Counted from the first letter of the stretch, positions 16,761-43,731 are shown. The stretch: DNA of 64,000 nt from Eriocheir sinensis (GCF_024679095.1 NW_026110552.1:682001-746000); one strand, 5' to 3'. A program made the numbers and translations. The notes: a model not told the origin generated them from the sequence alone.

Positions 16761-17858
16761 GATTACGAAAATTTGAATAAAAATATATACAAAAAAATAA
16801 AAAATAAATTCAATTTGTATGAAAATAGATATACAAAATACACATATAATTAGTTAAATTTGTATTTAAATACATGTACAAAATACACATAAAATAATGT
16901 AAATTTGTATAAAATGAAAACAAAGTCACATAAAATTTGCGTCAAAATAAATAAACAAAATATCAATAAAAGAATGTGTATTTGTATGAAAATAGATATA
17001 CAAAATACACATAAAATAACCTAAATTTGTATCAAACTATATACAAAAATACACAAAAATATTTTAAATTTGTATGAAAATAAATATACAAAATACACAT
17101 AAAATTAGTAAATTTGTATTGAAATACATACACAAAATACACATAAAATAATGTAAATTTGAATGAAAACACATTAACAAATACTCTTAAAATAACGTAA
17201 ATTTGTATAAAAAAAATATGTACAAAACACAAATAGAATAATGTAAAATCGTATCAAAATAAATACACAGAATATTAATAAAATAATGTAAATTTGTATG
17301 AAAATAAAGAAGCAAAATACCCATAAAATAACGCATTTTTTTTATTTATAAAAATATATATACCAAATTACACATCAAAAAATTAAATTTGTATTAAAAT
17401 AAATATACAAAAAACACACACAATAAGGTAAATTTGTATTGAAATAGATATGCAAAATACATATAAAACAACGTAAATTTGTTTCAAAATATATATACGA
17501 ATACACATATAATAACGTAGATTTCTATAAAAATATATATACAAAATACACATAAAATGAAGTAAATACGTATAAAAAAATTTATACAAAATACACATAA
17601 AATAATGTAAATTCGTATCAAAATAAATAAACAAAATAGCAATAAAAGAATGTGTATTTGTTTATATATAAATATACAAAATACACATAAAATAACGTAA
17701 ATTTATATAAAACTATATATAAAAATACACAGAAGTAATCAAATTTATATGAAAATATATACAAAATACACACAAAATAAGCTAAATTTGAATTGAAATA
17801 TATATACAAAATACATGAAATAAAGTAAATTTGTATCAAAATATTTATACAAATGTGT
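16761..17858 (-). repeat. Satellite array, - orientation (block 9)
   Basis: About 24 monomers. The left two thirds are a direct copy of 43,732-44,510. The right end reads into an inverted, shortened form of the junction at 1,330 and 47,214: both share GTAAACGTGTATGTTGC (or its complement), but about 160 bp is missing on one side here. Confidence 0.88.
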
Positions 17859-19664
17859 AAACGTGTATGTTGCATATTTTTTCAATACAAATTTACCTTA
17901 TTATATACGCATTTTGTATATTAACTTTAATATATGTGTATTTGAATATATATTTTGATACAAATTTACATTATTTTATTTATTTTCTATATTTATTTCA
18001 ATTCAAATTTAGCTTATTTTATGTGTGTTTTGTATATCTATTTTCATACAAATTTAATTATTTTTGTTTATTTTTGTATATAGTTTTATACAATTTTACG
18101 TTATTTTGTGTATTTTGTATAGTTATATTTATTCAAGTAAACATTCTTTTATTGGCATTTAGTTTATTTATTTTGATACGAGTTTACATTATTTTATGTG
18201 TTTTGTATACATTTTCTTATACGTATTTACTTCATTTTATGTGTATTTTGTATATATATTTTTATAGAAATCTACGTTATTTTATGTGTATTCGTATATA
18301 TATTTTAAAACAAATTTACATTGTTTTATGTGTATTTTGCATATCTATTTCAATACAAATTTACCTTATTGTATGTGCATTTTGTATATTTATTGTAATA
18401 CAAATTTAAATATTTTATGTGTGTTTTGGTATATATATTTTCATAAAAAATGCGTTGTTTTATGGGTATTTTGCGTCTTTATTTTCATACAAATTTACAT
18501 TATTTTATTAATATTCTGTGTATTTATTTTGATACCATTTTACATTATTCTATTTATGTTTTGTATATATTTTTTTATACATATTTACCTTATTTATTGT
18601 GTATTTTCTATATATATTTCAAACAAATTTACGTTATTTTAAGTGTATTTGTTTATATATTTTCATTCAAATTTACATTATTTTATGTGTATTTTGTATT
18701 TGTATTTCAATAGAAATTTAACTAGTTTTATGTGTATTTTGTATATATTTTTATACAAATTTAAATTATTTTTGTGTATTTTTTTAATAGAGTTTTATAC
18801 AAATTTACAATATTTTATGTGTATATTGTATATCTATTTTCATACAAATACACATTCTTTTATTGATATTTTGTTTATTTATTTTGATGCGAATTTACAT
18901 TATTTAATGTGTATTGTGTATATATATTTTTGTACGTATTTACGTCATTTCATGTGTATTTTTTATATATATTTCTATAGAAATATACGTTATTTTATGT
19001 GTATTCATAAATATATTTTGAAACAAATATACATTGTTTTATGTGCATTATGTATATTTTTTCAATACAAATTTCCCTTATTGTACGTGCATTTTGTATA
19101 TTAATTTTAATACAAATTTAATTATTCTATGTGTATTCTTGTATATGTATTTTAAAAAAAATATGCTTTATTTTATGGGTATTTTGCTTCTTTATTTTCA
19201 TACAAAATTACATTATTTTATTGATATTCTGTGTATTTATTTTGATACGATTTTACATTATTCTATGTATATTTTGTATATCTATTTTATACAAATGTAC
19301 GTTATTTTATGTGAATTTGTTTTCATTTCATACAAATTTACATTATTTTATGTGTATTTTGTACATGTATTTAAATACAAATTTAACTAATTATATGTGT
19401 ATTTTGTATATCTGTTTTCATAAAAATTGAAATTTTTGTTTTTGTTTTTTTGTATATATTTTTATTCAAATTTTCGTAGTTTTATGTGTATTTTGTATAT
19501 TTATTTTCCTACAAATATACGTTCTTTTATCGGAATTTTGATTATTTATTTTGATACGAATTTTCATTTTTTTAGGTGTATTTGATATATATATTTTTAT
19601 ACTTATTTGCATAATTTTATATGTATTTTGAATATATATTTTCATAGAAATTTACTCTATATGT
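17859..19664 (+). repeat. Satellite array, + orientation (block 10)
   Basis: About 40 monomers. It contains the clearest full higher-order unit of the window (18,462 to 19,177). The right end (AAATTTACTCTATATGTATA) is the inverted form of the - side of the junction at 6,783, 28,178 and 54,757, with a different partner. Confidence 0.9.
18462..19176 (+). repeat. Representative 16-monomer higher-order unit (about 715 bp)
   Basis: Distance from one GGGTATTTTGC marker monomer to the next is 715 bp, about 16 monomers of 44.7 bp. Recognisable types in order include TTAATATTCTGTGTATTT, CTATTTATGTTTTG, TTTAAGTGTATTTG, TTTCAATAGAAATTTAAC, TTTTTGTGTATTTTT, a TACAAATACACATTC type, GATATTTTGTTTATTT, a TTTCTATAGAAATATACG type, TATTCATAAATATATTTTG and TTTTTCAATACAAATT. 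The same order is seen elsewhere, for example in 24,430-25,140 and reversed in the - blocks. Confidence 0.8.
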
Positions 19665-21494
19665 ATATACACAAAAACACAAAAATAATTTAAATATGTA
19701 TGAAAATAAATATACAAAATACACATAAAATTAGGTAAATTTGTATTGAAATACATATACAAAATACACTTAAAATAATGTAAATTTGAATGAAATTATA
19801 TAAACAAATACACTTAAAATGACGTTAATTTGTATAAAATATATATAAAAAATACACATTAAATAATGAAAATATGTATGAAAAAATATATACAAAACAC
19901 AAATAGTATAATATAAAATCGTATCACAGAATATTAATAAAATAATGTACATTTGTATGAAAACTAAGATGCAAAATACCTATTAAATAGCGCATTTTTT
20001 ATAAAATTATATATACCAAAATACACATAAAATATTTGAATTTGTATTAAAATAAATATACAAAATGCACATACAATAAGGTAAATTTGTATTGAAATAG
20101 ATATGCAAAAAACATATAAAACAATGTAAATTTGTTTCAAAATATATATACGAATACACATAAAATAACGTAGATTTCTATAAATATATATATACAAAAT
20201 ACAAATAAAATTAGGTAAATACGAATCAAAAATGTATACAAAATACACATAAAATAATGTAAATTCGTATAAATATAAATAAACAAAATACCAATAAGAG
20301 AATGTGTATTTGTATAAATATAAATATACAAAATGCACATAAAATAACGTAAATTTGTATAAAACTATATACAAAAATACACAGAAGTAATTAAATTTGC
20401 ATGAAAATAGATATACAAAATACACACAAAATAAGCTAAATTTGAATTGAAATATATATACAAAATACATAAAATAAAGTAAATTCGTTTCAAAATATTT
20501 TTAACAAATACACATATAATAACGTAAATTTGTAAAAAAATATATAAACAAAATACACATTAAGTAATGTAAATACGTATAAAAAAATATTTACAAAATA
20601 CACCAATAATCAAGTCATTCGTATCAAAATAAATAAATAAAAAACTAATTAAATAATGTAAATTTGTATGAGAAAACATATACAAAATACACATAAAATA
20701 ACGTATTAAGTTTCTATAAAAATATATGTACAAAAATGCACATAAAATTAGTTTGCATAAAAAAATATATACAAAACACACATTAGATAATGTAAATGAG
20801 TATAAAAATATGTATACAAAATACCTATGAAATAATCTAAATTCGTATCGAGTTAAATTATGAAAATAACAATAAAATAATGTAATTTTGGATGAAAATA
20901 TATATAGAAAAAACACATAAAATAACCTAAATATACACATTAAATAATTTAAAATTGAATGAAATAAATATACAAAATAAGCATAAAATAAGGTAAATTT
21001 GTATTAAAATATATGTAAGAATACACATAAAATAATATAAATTTGTATGAAAATATATATACAAATACACATAAAATAACATGAATTTGTATAAAATGTT
21101 TCAAAATATATACGAATACACACAATAAAATAACGTAAATTTTTATGAAAATAATGTAAATTCGTAAAAAATTAGGTACACAAAATTCCAATAAAAGAAT
21201 GTATATTTGTAGGAAAATATATATACAAAAAACAAATAAAATAACTAGAATTTGTATAAAAATATATACAAAAATACACAAAAATAATTTAAATTTGTTT
21301 GAAAATAGATATGCAAAATACACATAAAGTTAGGCAAATTTGTATTGAAATACATATACAAAACTCACATAAAATAATGTAAATTTGTATGAAAATATAT
21401 AAACAAATACATATAAAATCACGTAAATTTGGATAAAATATATAAATACAAAATATACATTAAATATTTTAAATATGTATAAAAATATATTATA
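19665..21494 (-). repeat. Satellite array, - orientation (block 11)
   Basis: About 40 monomers. The part from about 20,640 to 21,320 is the inverted copy of about 51,990-52,740, and the last part matches block 3. Near 21,080-21,120 the array carries the fusion ATTTGTATAAAATGTTTC also seen inverted at 52,290 and 63,035. Confidence 0.9.
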
Positions 21495-21510
21495 TTATAT
21501 ATATTTTTAT
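21479..21510. other. Hairpin junction K, copy 2 (- to + flip)
   Basis: 12-bp arms (ATAAAAATATAT / ATATATTTTTAT) around an 8-nt loop at the orientation change. Direct copy of 1,660-1,691 and inverted relative to 51,822 and 62,582. Confidence 0.87.
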
Positions 21511-22505
21511 TGATATTTGCGTTATTTATGTGTATTTTGTATATGTTTTCTCATAGAAATTTACATTATTTTATTGGTATTTTGTCTGTTTATTTTGATA
21601 CGAATTACATGATTATTTGTGTATTTTTTACATTTTTTTATACATATTTACATTATTTAATGTGTATTTTGATTATATATTTTTATACAAATTTACGTTA
21701 TTATATGTGTATTTGTATAGGTATTTTGATACAAATTTACATTATTTTATGTATTTGGCATATATATTTCAATTCAAATTTAGCTTATTTTATGTGTATT
21801 TTGTATATCTATTTATTTTAATACAAAATCAAATATTTTATGTTTACATTATTTTATTAATATTTTCTGTATTTATTTTGATACGATTTTACATTATTTT
21901 ATTTGTGTTTTGTATATATTTTTTTATACATATTTACATTATTTAATGTGTTTTTTGTATGTATATTTGATACAAATTTACGTTATTTTAAGTCTACATG
22001 TTTATATATTTTCATTCAAATTTACATTATTTTATGTGTATTTTGTATATGTATTTCAATACAAATTTATCTAATTTTATATGTTTTTTGTATATTTATT
22101 TTCATAAAAGTTTAAATTATTTTTGTGTATTTTTGTTTATAGTTTTATACAAATTTAGGTTATTTTATGTGTATTTTCTATATCTATTTTCATACAAATA
22201 CACATTCTTTTCATGATATTTTGTTTAGTTATTTTGACACGAATTAACATTATTTAATGTGTATTTTGTATATATATTTTTATACGTATTTACATTATTT
22301 CAAGTGTATTTTGTATATATATATTTAATCTGCGTTATTTTATGTGTATTCGAATATATATTTTGAAACAAATTTACATTGTTTTATATGTATTTTGCAT
22401 ATTTTTTCAATACAAATTTACCTTATTGTATGTGTATTTTGTATATTAATTTTAATACAAATTTGATTAATCTATGTGTATTTTTGTATATGTATTTTTA
22501 TAAAA
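21495..22505 (+). repeat. Satellite array, + orientation (block 12)
   Basis: About 22 monomers, direct copy of the beginning of block 4 (1,676 onward) with a deletion near 21,840. Broken at 22,505 by a three-monomer inverted piece. Confidence 0.88.
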
Positions 22506-22633
22506 ATATGTAATTAGTTAACTTTGTATTTAAATACATGTACGAAATACACATAAAATAATGTAAATGTGTATGAAATGAAAACAAATTCACATAAAAT
22601 AACGTACATTTGTATGAAATAGATATACAAAAT
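22506..22633 (-). repeat. Three-monomer inverted piece (block 13)
   Basis: About 128 bp of A-rich monomers inside T-rich flanks. Its sequence (TTTAAATACATG, GAAATGAAAACAAATTCACA) is the monomer series seen at 7,070-7,150, 9,690-9,770 and 31,080-31,150. It is therefore a displaced fragment rather than an inversion of the local monomers. Confidence 0.85.
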
Positions 22634-24336
22634 AATTTTATGTGAATTTTGAATATTTATTTTCATACAAATTTAAATTATTTTTATGTATTTTTGTATA
22701 TAGTTTTATACAAACTTAGGTTATTTTATGAGTATTTTGTATATCTATTTTCATACAAATACACATTCTTGTATTGATATTTTGTTTATTTATTTTGACG
22801 AGAATTTAAATTATTTAATGTGTATTTTGTATATATATTTTTATACGTATTTACATCATTTCATGTGTATTTTGTATATATCTTCTTTCTATAGAAATCT
22901 ACGTTATATTATGTGTATTCGTATATCGATTTTTAAACAAATTTACACTTTTATGTGTATTTTGCATATTTTTTCAATACAAATTTACCTTATTGTATAT
23001 GCATTTTGTATATTAATTTTGATACAAATTTAATTATTCTATGTGTATTTTTGTATATGTATTTTTATAAAAATATGCTTTATTTTATGGGTATTTTGCA
23101 TCTTTATTTTCATACAAATTTACGTTATTTTATTGATATTCTGCTCATTCATTTTGATACGATTTGACATTATTCTATGTGTATTTTGTATATATTTTTC
23201 AAACAAATTTACGTTATTTTATGTGTATTTGTTTATATATTCTGACACAAATTTACAATATTTTATGGGTATTTTGTATATATATTTCAAAAGAAATTTA
23301 CCTATTTTTATATGTATTTTGAATATCTATTTTCATACAAACTCAAATTATTTTTATGTATTTTTGTATATATTTCAATACAAATTTTAGTTATGTAATG
23401 TGTATTTTGTAAATCTGTTTTCATTCAAATATATATTATTTTATTGGTATTTTGTTGATTTATATTGATACGAATTTACATTATTTTATATGTACTTTTT
23501 ATATATATTTTTATACGCATATACATTATTTAATATTTATTTTGAATATATAATTTTATACAAATTCATGGTATTTTATGTGTATTTGTATATATATTTT
23601 CATATAAATTTACATTATTTTTGTGTGTATTTTGTACATATATTTCATTACAAATTTAAATATTTTATGTGTATTTTGGTATATATATTTTTATAAGAAA
23701 TGCGCTATTTGATGGGAATTTTGCATCTTTATTTTCATACAAATTTACATTATTTTTTTAATATTCGGTGTATTTATTTTGATACGATCTTACATTATTC
23801 TATTTGTTTTTTGTATATATATTTTTTTTATACATATTTACATTATTTAATGTATATCTTGCATATATATTTCATTCAAATTTATTATCTATTATTTATT
23901 TTCATACAAATACACATTCTTTTCATGATATTTTGTTTATTTATTTTGACACGAATTTACATTACTTAATTTGTATTTTATATATATATTTTTATACGTA
24001 TTTACATAATTTCATGTGTATTTTGTATATATATTTTTATAGAAATCTACGTTATTTTATGTGTATTCGTATATATATTTTGAAACAAATTTACAATGTT
24101 TTATTTGTATTTTGCGTTTTTTTTCAATACAAATTTACCTTATTGTATGTGTGCATTTTGTATATTAATTTTAATACAAATTTAATTATTCTATGTGTAT
24201 TTTTGTATATGTATTTTTAAAAAAAAATATGCTTTATCTTATGGGTATTTTGCATCTTTGTTTACATACAAATTTAAATTATTTTATTGATATTCTGTGT
24301 ACTTCTTTTGATACGATTTTACATTATTCTATGTAT
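22634..24336 (+). repeat. Satellite array, + orientation (block 14)
   Basis: About 38 monomers. The part at 22,680-23,600 is the inverted copy of about 37,800-38,900, sharing the rare TTCTGCTCATTCATTTTG monomer, and it recurs at 63,180-63,800. The fused-monomer scar TTTATTATCTATTATTTATT lies at 23,881. Confidence 0.9.
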
Positions 24337-24428
24337 AACAAAAATAAATACAGAATACACAAAAATAGATATGCAAAATACATATAAACAATGTAAATTT
24401 GTTTCAAAATATATATACGAATACACAT
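24337..24428 (-). repeat. Two-monomer inverted piece (block 15)
   Basis: About 92 bp of A-rich sequence (AACAAAAATAAATACAGAAT, then TTTCAAAATATATATACGAA) flanked by T-rich blocks on both sides. The flips have no clear hairpin. Confidence 0.83.
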
Positions 24429-26840
<2,412 letters not shown>

Positions 26841-28177
26841 AGGTATTTTGCATTTTAATTTTTATTATATATGTACTTATGTTTATGGGTATTTTGCTTC
26901 TTTATTTTCATACAAATTTACATTATTTTATTAATATTCTGTGTATTTATTTTGATACGATTTTACATTATTTTATTTGTGTTTTGTATATATTTTTTTA
27001 TACAAATTTACGTTATTTTAAGTGTATTTGTTTATGTATTTTCATTCAAATTTACAGTATTTTATGTGTATTTTGTATATGTATTTCAATACAAATTTAC
27101 CTAATTTTATGTGTATTTTGTATATTTATTTTCATACTAATTTAAATTATATTAAATTATATAGTTTTTTACAAATTTATGTTATCTTATGTGTATTTTG
27201 TATATTTATTTTCATACAAATACACATTCCTTTATTGACATTTTGTTTATTTATTTTGATTTACATTATTTAATGTGTATTTTGTATATATATTTTTATA
27301 CGTATTTACATCCTTTCATGTGTATTTTGTATATTTATAAAAAATGCGTTATTTTGTGGGTATTTTGCATCTTTATTTTCATACAAATTTACATTATTTT
27401 ATTTACATTCTGTGTATTTATTTTAATACGATTTAACATTATTCTATTTGTGTTTTGTATATATATTTTTTATACATATTTACATTATTTAATAAGTATT
27501 TTTTATATATATTTTATACAAATTTATGTTAATTTTAGTGTATTTGTTTATATATTTTCATTCAAATTTACATTATTTTATGTGTATTTTGTATATGTAT
27601 TTCTTTACAAATTTGCCTAATTTTATGTGTCTTTTGTATATTTATTTTCATACAAATTTAACTTATTTTTGTGTATTTTTATATATAGTTTTATACAAAT
27701 TTACGTTATTTTATGTGTATTTTGTATATGTATTTTCATTCAAATACACATTCTTTTGTTGATATTTTAATTATTTATTTTGACACGAATTTACATTATT
27801 TAATGTGTATTTAGTATATATATTTTTATACGTATTTACAACATTTCATGTATATTTTGTATATATATATTTCTATAGAAATCTCCGTTTTTTTATGTGT
27901 ATTCGTATATATATTTTGAAACAAATCTACATTATTTTATGTGTATTTAGTATATATATTTCATTATAAATTTGCCTTATTTTAAGTTTATTTTTATATC
28001 TATTTTCATTCAAATTCAAATCATTTTATGTGTATATATTTATTTGTATTTACGTTATTTTATGTGTATTTTCTATATATATTTTCATTCAAAATTACAT
28101 TATTTTATCGGTATTTTGTTCATTTATTTCGATACGAATTTAGATTATTTCATGTGTATTTTCTATACATGTACATA

Positions 28178-34569
<6,392 letters not shown>

Positions 34570-35966
34570 GTGTATTTTGTATATTTATTTCATACAAATT
34601 GAAATTATTTGTTTATTTTTTATATTTTCATACAAATTTTCGTTATTTAATGTATTTTGTATATTTATTTTGTACAAATATACGTTCTTTTATCTGAATT
34701 TTGTTTATTGAATTTGAAACGAATTTACCTTATTTTGTATATCTATTTTCATACAAATTAAAATACTTCTGTGTATTTTTGTATATAGTTTTATATAAAT
34801 TTACGTTATTTTATGTGTATTTTGTATATATTTATACAAATACACATTCTTTTATTGGTATTTTGTATATTTATTTTGATACGAATTTACATTATTTTAT
34901 GTGTATTTTGTATACATTTATATTTACTTCATTTTGTGTATTTTGTATATATATTTTTTTAGAAATCTACGTTATTTTATGTGTATTCGTATATATATTT
35001 TGAAACAAATTTACATGGTTTTATATGTATTTTGCATATCTATTTCAATACAAATTTACCTTATTGAATGTTTTTTTGTATATTTATTTTTATACAAATT
35101 TAATTTTTTGATGTGTATTTTGGTATATATATTTTTATAAATAAAAAAAATGCGTTTTTTTATGGGTATTTTTATAAATATTTTGATACAAATCTACATT
35201 ATTTTATGTATTTTGTATATACATTTCAATTCAAATTTAGCTTATTTTTTATCTGTATTTTGTATATCTATTTTCATACGAATTTAATTACTTCTGTGTA
35301 TTTTTGTATATAGTTTTATACAAATTTACGTTATTTGATGTGAATTTTGTATATTTATATTTATACAAATACACATTCTTTTATTGGTATTTTGTCTATT
35401 TATTTTGATTTACATTATTTTATGTATATTTTGTATACATTTTCTTATACGTATTTACTTAATTTTATGTGTATTTTGAATGTATATTTTTATACATATC
35501 TACGTTATTTAATGTGTATTCGTATATATATTTTGAAACAAATTTACATTGTTTTATATGTATTTTGCATATCTATTTCAACACAGATTTACCTTATTGT
35601 ATGTGTATTTTGTATATTTATTTTAATACAAATTATTTTTTTCATGTGTATTTTGGTATATATATTTTTATAAAAAATGCGTTATTTAATGGGTATTTTG
35701 CATCTTTATTTTCATACAAATTTACATTGTTTTATTAATATTCTGTGTATTTATTTTGATACGATTTTACATTATTCTATTTGTGTTTTGTATATATTTT
35801 TTTATACAATATTTAATGTGTATTTTGTATATTTTAAAACAAATTTACGTTATTTTATGCATCTGTTAAAATATTTTGATACAAATTTACATTATTTTAT
35901 GTATTTTGTATATATATTTCAATACATATTTAATTTATTTTATGTATATTTTGTATATCTATTTTC
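34570..35966 (+). repeat. Satellite array, + orientation (block 18)
   Basis: About 31 monomers, collinear with 59,458-60,886 throughout and with 13,238-14,324 over the first 1.08 kb. Ends at the flip reading TCATTTGTATCAAAATAAAT, which recurs at about 60,886. Confidence 0.9.
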
Positions 35967-38900
35967 ATTTGTATCAAAATAAATAAACAAAATAGCAATA
36001 AAATAATGTAAATTTGTATAAGAAAACATATACAAATGCACATAAAATAAAGTAAATTTGCAAAATGGTATTGAAATAGATATGCAAAATACATATAAAA
36101 CAATGTAAATTTGTTTCAAAATATATATACGAATACACATAAAATAACGTAGATTTCTATAAAAATATGTACAAAATACACATAAAATGAAGTAAATACG
36201 TATAAAAAAATGAATACAAAAAATGCATAAAAATCGGATCAAAATAAATAAACAAAATACCAGTAAAAGAATGTGTATTTGTAAAAATATAAATATACAA
36301 AATACACATAAAATATCGTAAATTTGTATAAAACTATATACAAAAATACACAGAAGTAATTAAATTTGTATGAAAATATTTATACAAAATACAGCTAAAT
36401 TAAGCTAAATTTGAATTGAAATGTACATACAAAATACATAAAATAATGTAAATCTGTATCAAAGTATTTATACAAATACATATAATAACGTAGATTTGTT
36501 TAAAAATATATAAACAAAATACACATTAAGTAATGTAAATACTTATAAAAATATGTACAAAATACATATATAGTCATGTAATTCGTATCAAAATAAATAA
36601 ACAAAATAGCAATAAAATAATGTAAATTTGTATGAGAAAACATATACAAATAACGCAAATTTCTATAAAAATATATGTACAAAAATGCACATAAAATAAA
36701 GTAAATTTGCAAAAAAATATATATACAAAACACGCACTAAATAATGTAAATCCGTACATAAAATAAACTAAATTTGTATAAAACAATGTACAAAAATACA
36801 CAAAAATAATTTAAATTTGTTTGAAAAGAAATATACAAAATACACATAAAATTAGGTAAATTTGTATTGAAATACATATACAAAATACACATCAAATAAT
36901 GTAAATTTGAATGAAAATATATAAACAAATACACTTAAAATAACGTAAATTTGTATAAAATATATATGCAAGATACACATTAAATAATTTAAATTCTCGT
37001 CAGAATAAATAAACAAAATATCAATAAAAGAATGTGTATTTGTATGAAAATAGATATACAAAATACACATAAAATAACCTAAATTTGTATCAAACTATAT
37101 ACAAAAATACACAAAAATATTTTAAATTTGTATGAAAATAAATATACAAAATACAAATAAAATTAGGTAAATTTGTATTGAAATACATACACAAAATACA
37201 CATAAAGTAATGTAAATTTGAATGAAAATACATAAACAAATACACTTAAAATAACGTAAATTTGTATAAAAAAATATGTACAAAACACAAATAGAATAAT
37301 GTAAAATCGTATCAAAATAAATACACAGAATACGTATAAAAAAATGTATACAAAATACACATAAAATAATGTAAATTCGTATCAAAATAAATAAACTAAA
37401 TACCAATAAAAGAATGTGTATTTGTATGAATATAAATATACTAAATACATATAAAATAACGTAAATTTATATAAAACTATATACAAAAATACACAGAAGT
37501 CATAAAATTTATATGAAAATATATACTAAATACACATGAACTAAGCTAAATTTGAATTGAAATATATATACAAAATACATGAAATAAAGTAAATTTGTAT
37601 CAAAATATTTATACAAATACACATATAATAACGTAAATTTGTATGAAAATATATAAACAAAATACACATTAAATAATGTAAATACGTATAAAAAAAATAT
37701 TTACAAAATACACATATAATCATGTAATTCGTATCAAAATAAATAAACAAAATACCAATAAAATAATATAATTTTGTATGAGTAAACGTTTATAAATATA
37801 AATGTACATATTACACATACAAAATAAACATACACATAAAATAATGTAAATTTATATGAAAATATATACACAAATACACATAAAATACCATGAATTTGTA
37901 TAAAATTATATATTCAAAATAAATATTAAATAGTGTAAATGCGTATAAAAATATATTTAAAAAGTACCTATAAAATGATGTAAATTCGTATCAATATAAA
38001 TCAACAAAATACCAATAAAATAATATATATTTGAATGAAAATAGATTTACAAAAAACACATTACATAACTAAAATTTGATTTGAAATATATACAAAAATA
38101 CATAAAAATAATTTGAGTTTCTATGAAAATAGATATTCAAAATACACATAAAACTAGGTAAATTTCTTTTGAAATATATATACAAAATACCCATAAAATA
38201 TTGTAAATTTGTGTCAAAATATATAAACAAATACACATTAAATAACGTAAATTTGTATGAAAAATATTTCTAAATACACATAGAATAATGTCAAATCGTA
38301 TCAAAATGAATGAGCAGAATATCAATAAAATAACGTAAATTTGTATGAAAATAAAGATGCAAAATACCCATAAAATAAAGCATATTTTTATAAAAATACA
38401 TATACAAAAATACACATAGAATAATTAAATTTGTATTAAAATTAATATACAAAATGCATATACAATAAGGTAAATTTGTATTGAAAAAATATGCAAAATA
38501 CACATAAAAGTGTAAATTTGTTTAAAAATCTATATACGAATACACATAATATAACGTAGATTTCTATAGAAATATATGTACAAAATACACATGAAATGAT
38601 GTAAATACGTATAGAAATATATATACAAAATACACATTAAATAATTTAAATTCTCGTCAAAATAAATAAACAAAATATCAATAAAAGAATGTGTATTTGT
38701 ATGAAAATATATATACAAAATACTCATAAAATAACCTAAGTTTGTATAAAACTATATACAAAAATACACAAAAATAATTTAAATTTGTATGAAAATAAAA
38801 ATACAAAATACACATAAAATTAGGTAAATTTGTATTGAAATACATATACAAAATACACATAAAATAATGGAAGTTTGAATGAAAATATATAAACATATAC

Positions 38901-41324
38901 ACTTAAAATAACGTAAATTTGTATCAAATATATATACAAAATACTAATTAAATAATGTAAATATGTATAAAAAAATATATACAAAACTTAAATAGAATAA
39001 TGTAAAATCGTATCAAAATAAACACACAGAATATTAATAAAATAATGTAAATTTGTATGAAAATAAAGATGCAAAATAGCCATAAAATAACGCATTTTTT
39101 ATAAAAATATATATACCAAAATACACATAAAATATTAAAATTTGTATTAAAATAAATATAAAAAATGCACATACTGTAAGGTAAATTTGTATTGAAAAAG
39201 ATATGCAAAATACATATAAAACAATGTAAATTTGTTTCAAAATATATATACGAATACACATAAAATAACGTTGATTTCTATAAAAATATATACAAAATAC
39301 ACATAAAATGAAGTAAATACGTATAAAAAAATGAATACAAAATACACATAAAAATCGTATCAAAATAAATAAACAAAATACCAGTAAAAGAAAGTGTATT
39401 TGTATAAATATAAATATACAAAATACACATAAAATATCGTAAATTTGTATAAAACTATATACAAAAATACACAGAAGTTATTAAATTTGTATGAAAATAT
39501 ATATATAAAATACAGCTAAAATAAGCTAAATTTGAATTGAAATGTACATACAAAATACATAAAATAATGTAAATCTGTAACAAAATATTTATACAAATAC
39601 ATATAATAACGTAGATTTGTTTAAAAATGTATAAACAAAATACACATTAAGTAATGTAAATACGTATAAAAAATATGTACAAAATACACATATAATCATG
39701 TAATTCGTATCAAAATAAATAAACAAAATAGCAATAAAATAATGTAAATTTGTATGAGAAAAAATATACAAATAACGCAAATTTCTATAAAAATATATGT
39801 AAAAAAATGCACATAAAATAAAGTACATTAGCATATAAATATATATACAAAACACACACTAAATAATGTAAATGCGTACACAAAATAACCTAAATTTGTA
39901 TAAAACTATATACAAAAATACACAAAAATAATTTAAATTTGTTTGAAAAGAAATATACAAAATACACATAAAATTAGGTAAATTTGCATGGAAATACATA
40001 TACAAAATACACATCAAATAATGTAAATTTGAATGAAAATATATAAAGAAATACACTTAAAATAACGTAAATTTGTATAAAATATATATGCAAGATACAC
40101 ATTAAATAATGTAAATGTGTATAAAAAAATATATACAAAAAACATATAGAATAATGTAAAATCGTATCAAAATAAATACACAGAATATCAATAAAATAAT
40201 TTAAATTTGTATGAAAATAAAGATGCAAAATTCCCAAAAATTATCGCATTTTTTTTATAAAAGTATATATACCAAAATACACATAAAATACTTAAATTTG
40301 TATTGAAATAAATATACAAAATGCATATACAGTAAGTAAATTTGTATTGAAACAGATATTCAAAAATACATATAAAACAATGTAAATTTATTTCAAAATA
40401 TATATACGAATACACATAAAATAAAGTAGATTTCTATAGAAATATATATACAAAATACTTATGAAATTATGTAAATACGTATAAAAATATATATACAAAA
40501 TACATATCAAATAATGTAAATTCGTGTCAAAATAAATAAACAAAATATCATGAAAAGAATGTGTATTTGTATGAAAATAGATAATAGATAATAAATTTGT
40601 ATAAAATATATATGCAAGATACACATTAAATAATGTAAATATGTATAAAAAAGTATATACAAAAAACAAATAGAATAATGTAAAATCGTATCAAAATAAA
40701 TACACCGAATATTAATAAAATAATGTAAATTTGTATGAAAATAAAGATGCAAAATCCCCATAAAATAGCGCATTTCTTATAAAAATATATATACCAAAAT
40801 ACACATACTATATTTAAATTTGTATTGAAATAAATATACAAAATGCACATACAATAAGGTAAATTTGTATTGAAAGAGATATGCAAAAATACATATAAAA
40901 CAATGTAAATTTGTTTCAAAATATATATACGAATACAAATAAAAAAACGTAGATTTCTATTTAAATATATATACAAAATACACATAAAATTAAGTAAATA
41001 CGTATAAAAAAATGTATACAAAATACACATAAAATTATGTAAATTCGAATTAAAATAAATAAACAAAATACCAATAAAAGAATGTGTATTTGGATAAATA
41101 TAAATATACAAAATACACATACAAAATAAACATAAAATAAGGTAGATTTGTAATAAAATATATGTACAAAATACACATACAATAATGTAAAGTTATATGA
41201 AAATATATATACAAATACACATAAAATACCATGAATTTGTATAAAAAAATTATATTCAAAATAAATATTAAATAATGTAAGAGCGTATAAAAATATATAT
41301 ACAAAGTACATATAAAATAAAAAT

Positions 41325-43495
<2,171 letters not shown>

Positions 43496-43506
43496 ATTAA
43501 AATAAG

Positions 43507-43731
43507 TTACTTAATTTTATATGTATTTTGTATATATATTTTTATAGAAATCTACGTTTTTTTATTTGTATTCGTATATATATTATGAAACAAATTTACA
43601 TTGTTTTATATGTATTTTTGCATATCTCTTTCAATACAAATTTACCTTATTGTATGTGCATTTTGTATATTTATTTCAATGCAAATTTAAATATTTTATG
43701 TGTTTTTTGGTATATATATTTTTATAAGATT
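43507..43731 (+). repeat. Five-monomer + piece (block 20)
   Basis: 225 bp, exactly five monomers, matching 16,540-16,760. The right junction (TATAAGATTACGAAAATTTG) is identical to that at 16,760. The left junction (TTAAAATAAGTTACTTAATT) is different. Confidence 0.88.

Noticed and set aside
35945..35990. Palindrome at the flip near 35,966 and 60,886
   Set aside because: Pairing of ATTTTC with CAAAAT is interrupted after five base pairs. It is only the generic complementarity of opposed monomers, unlike the K and L junctions.
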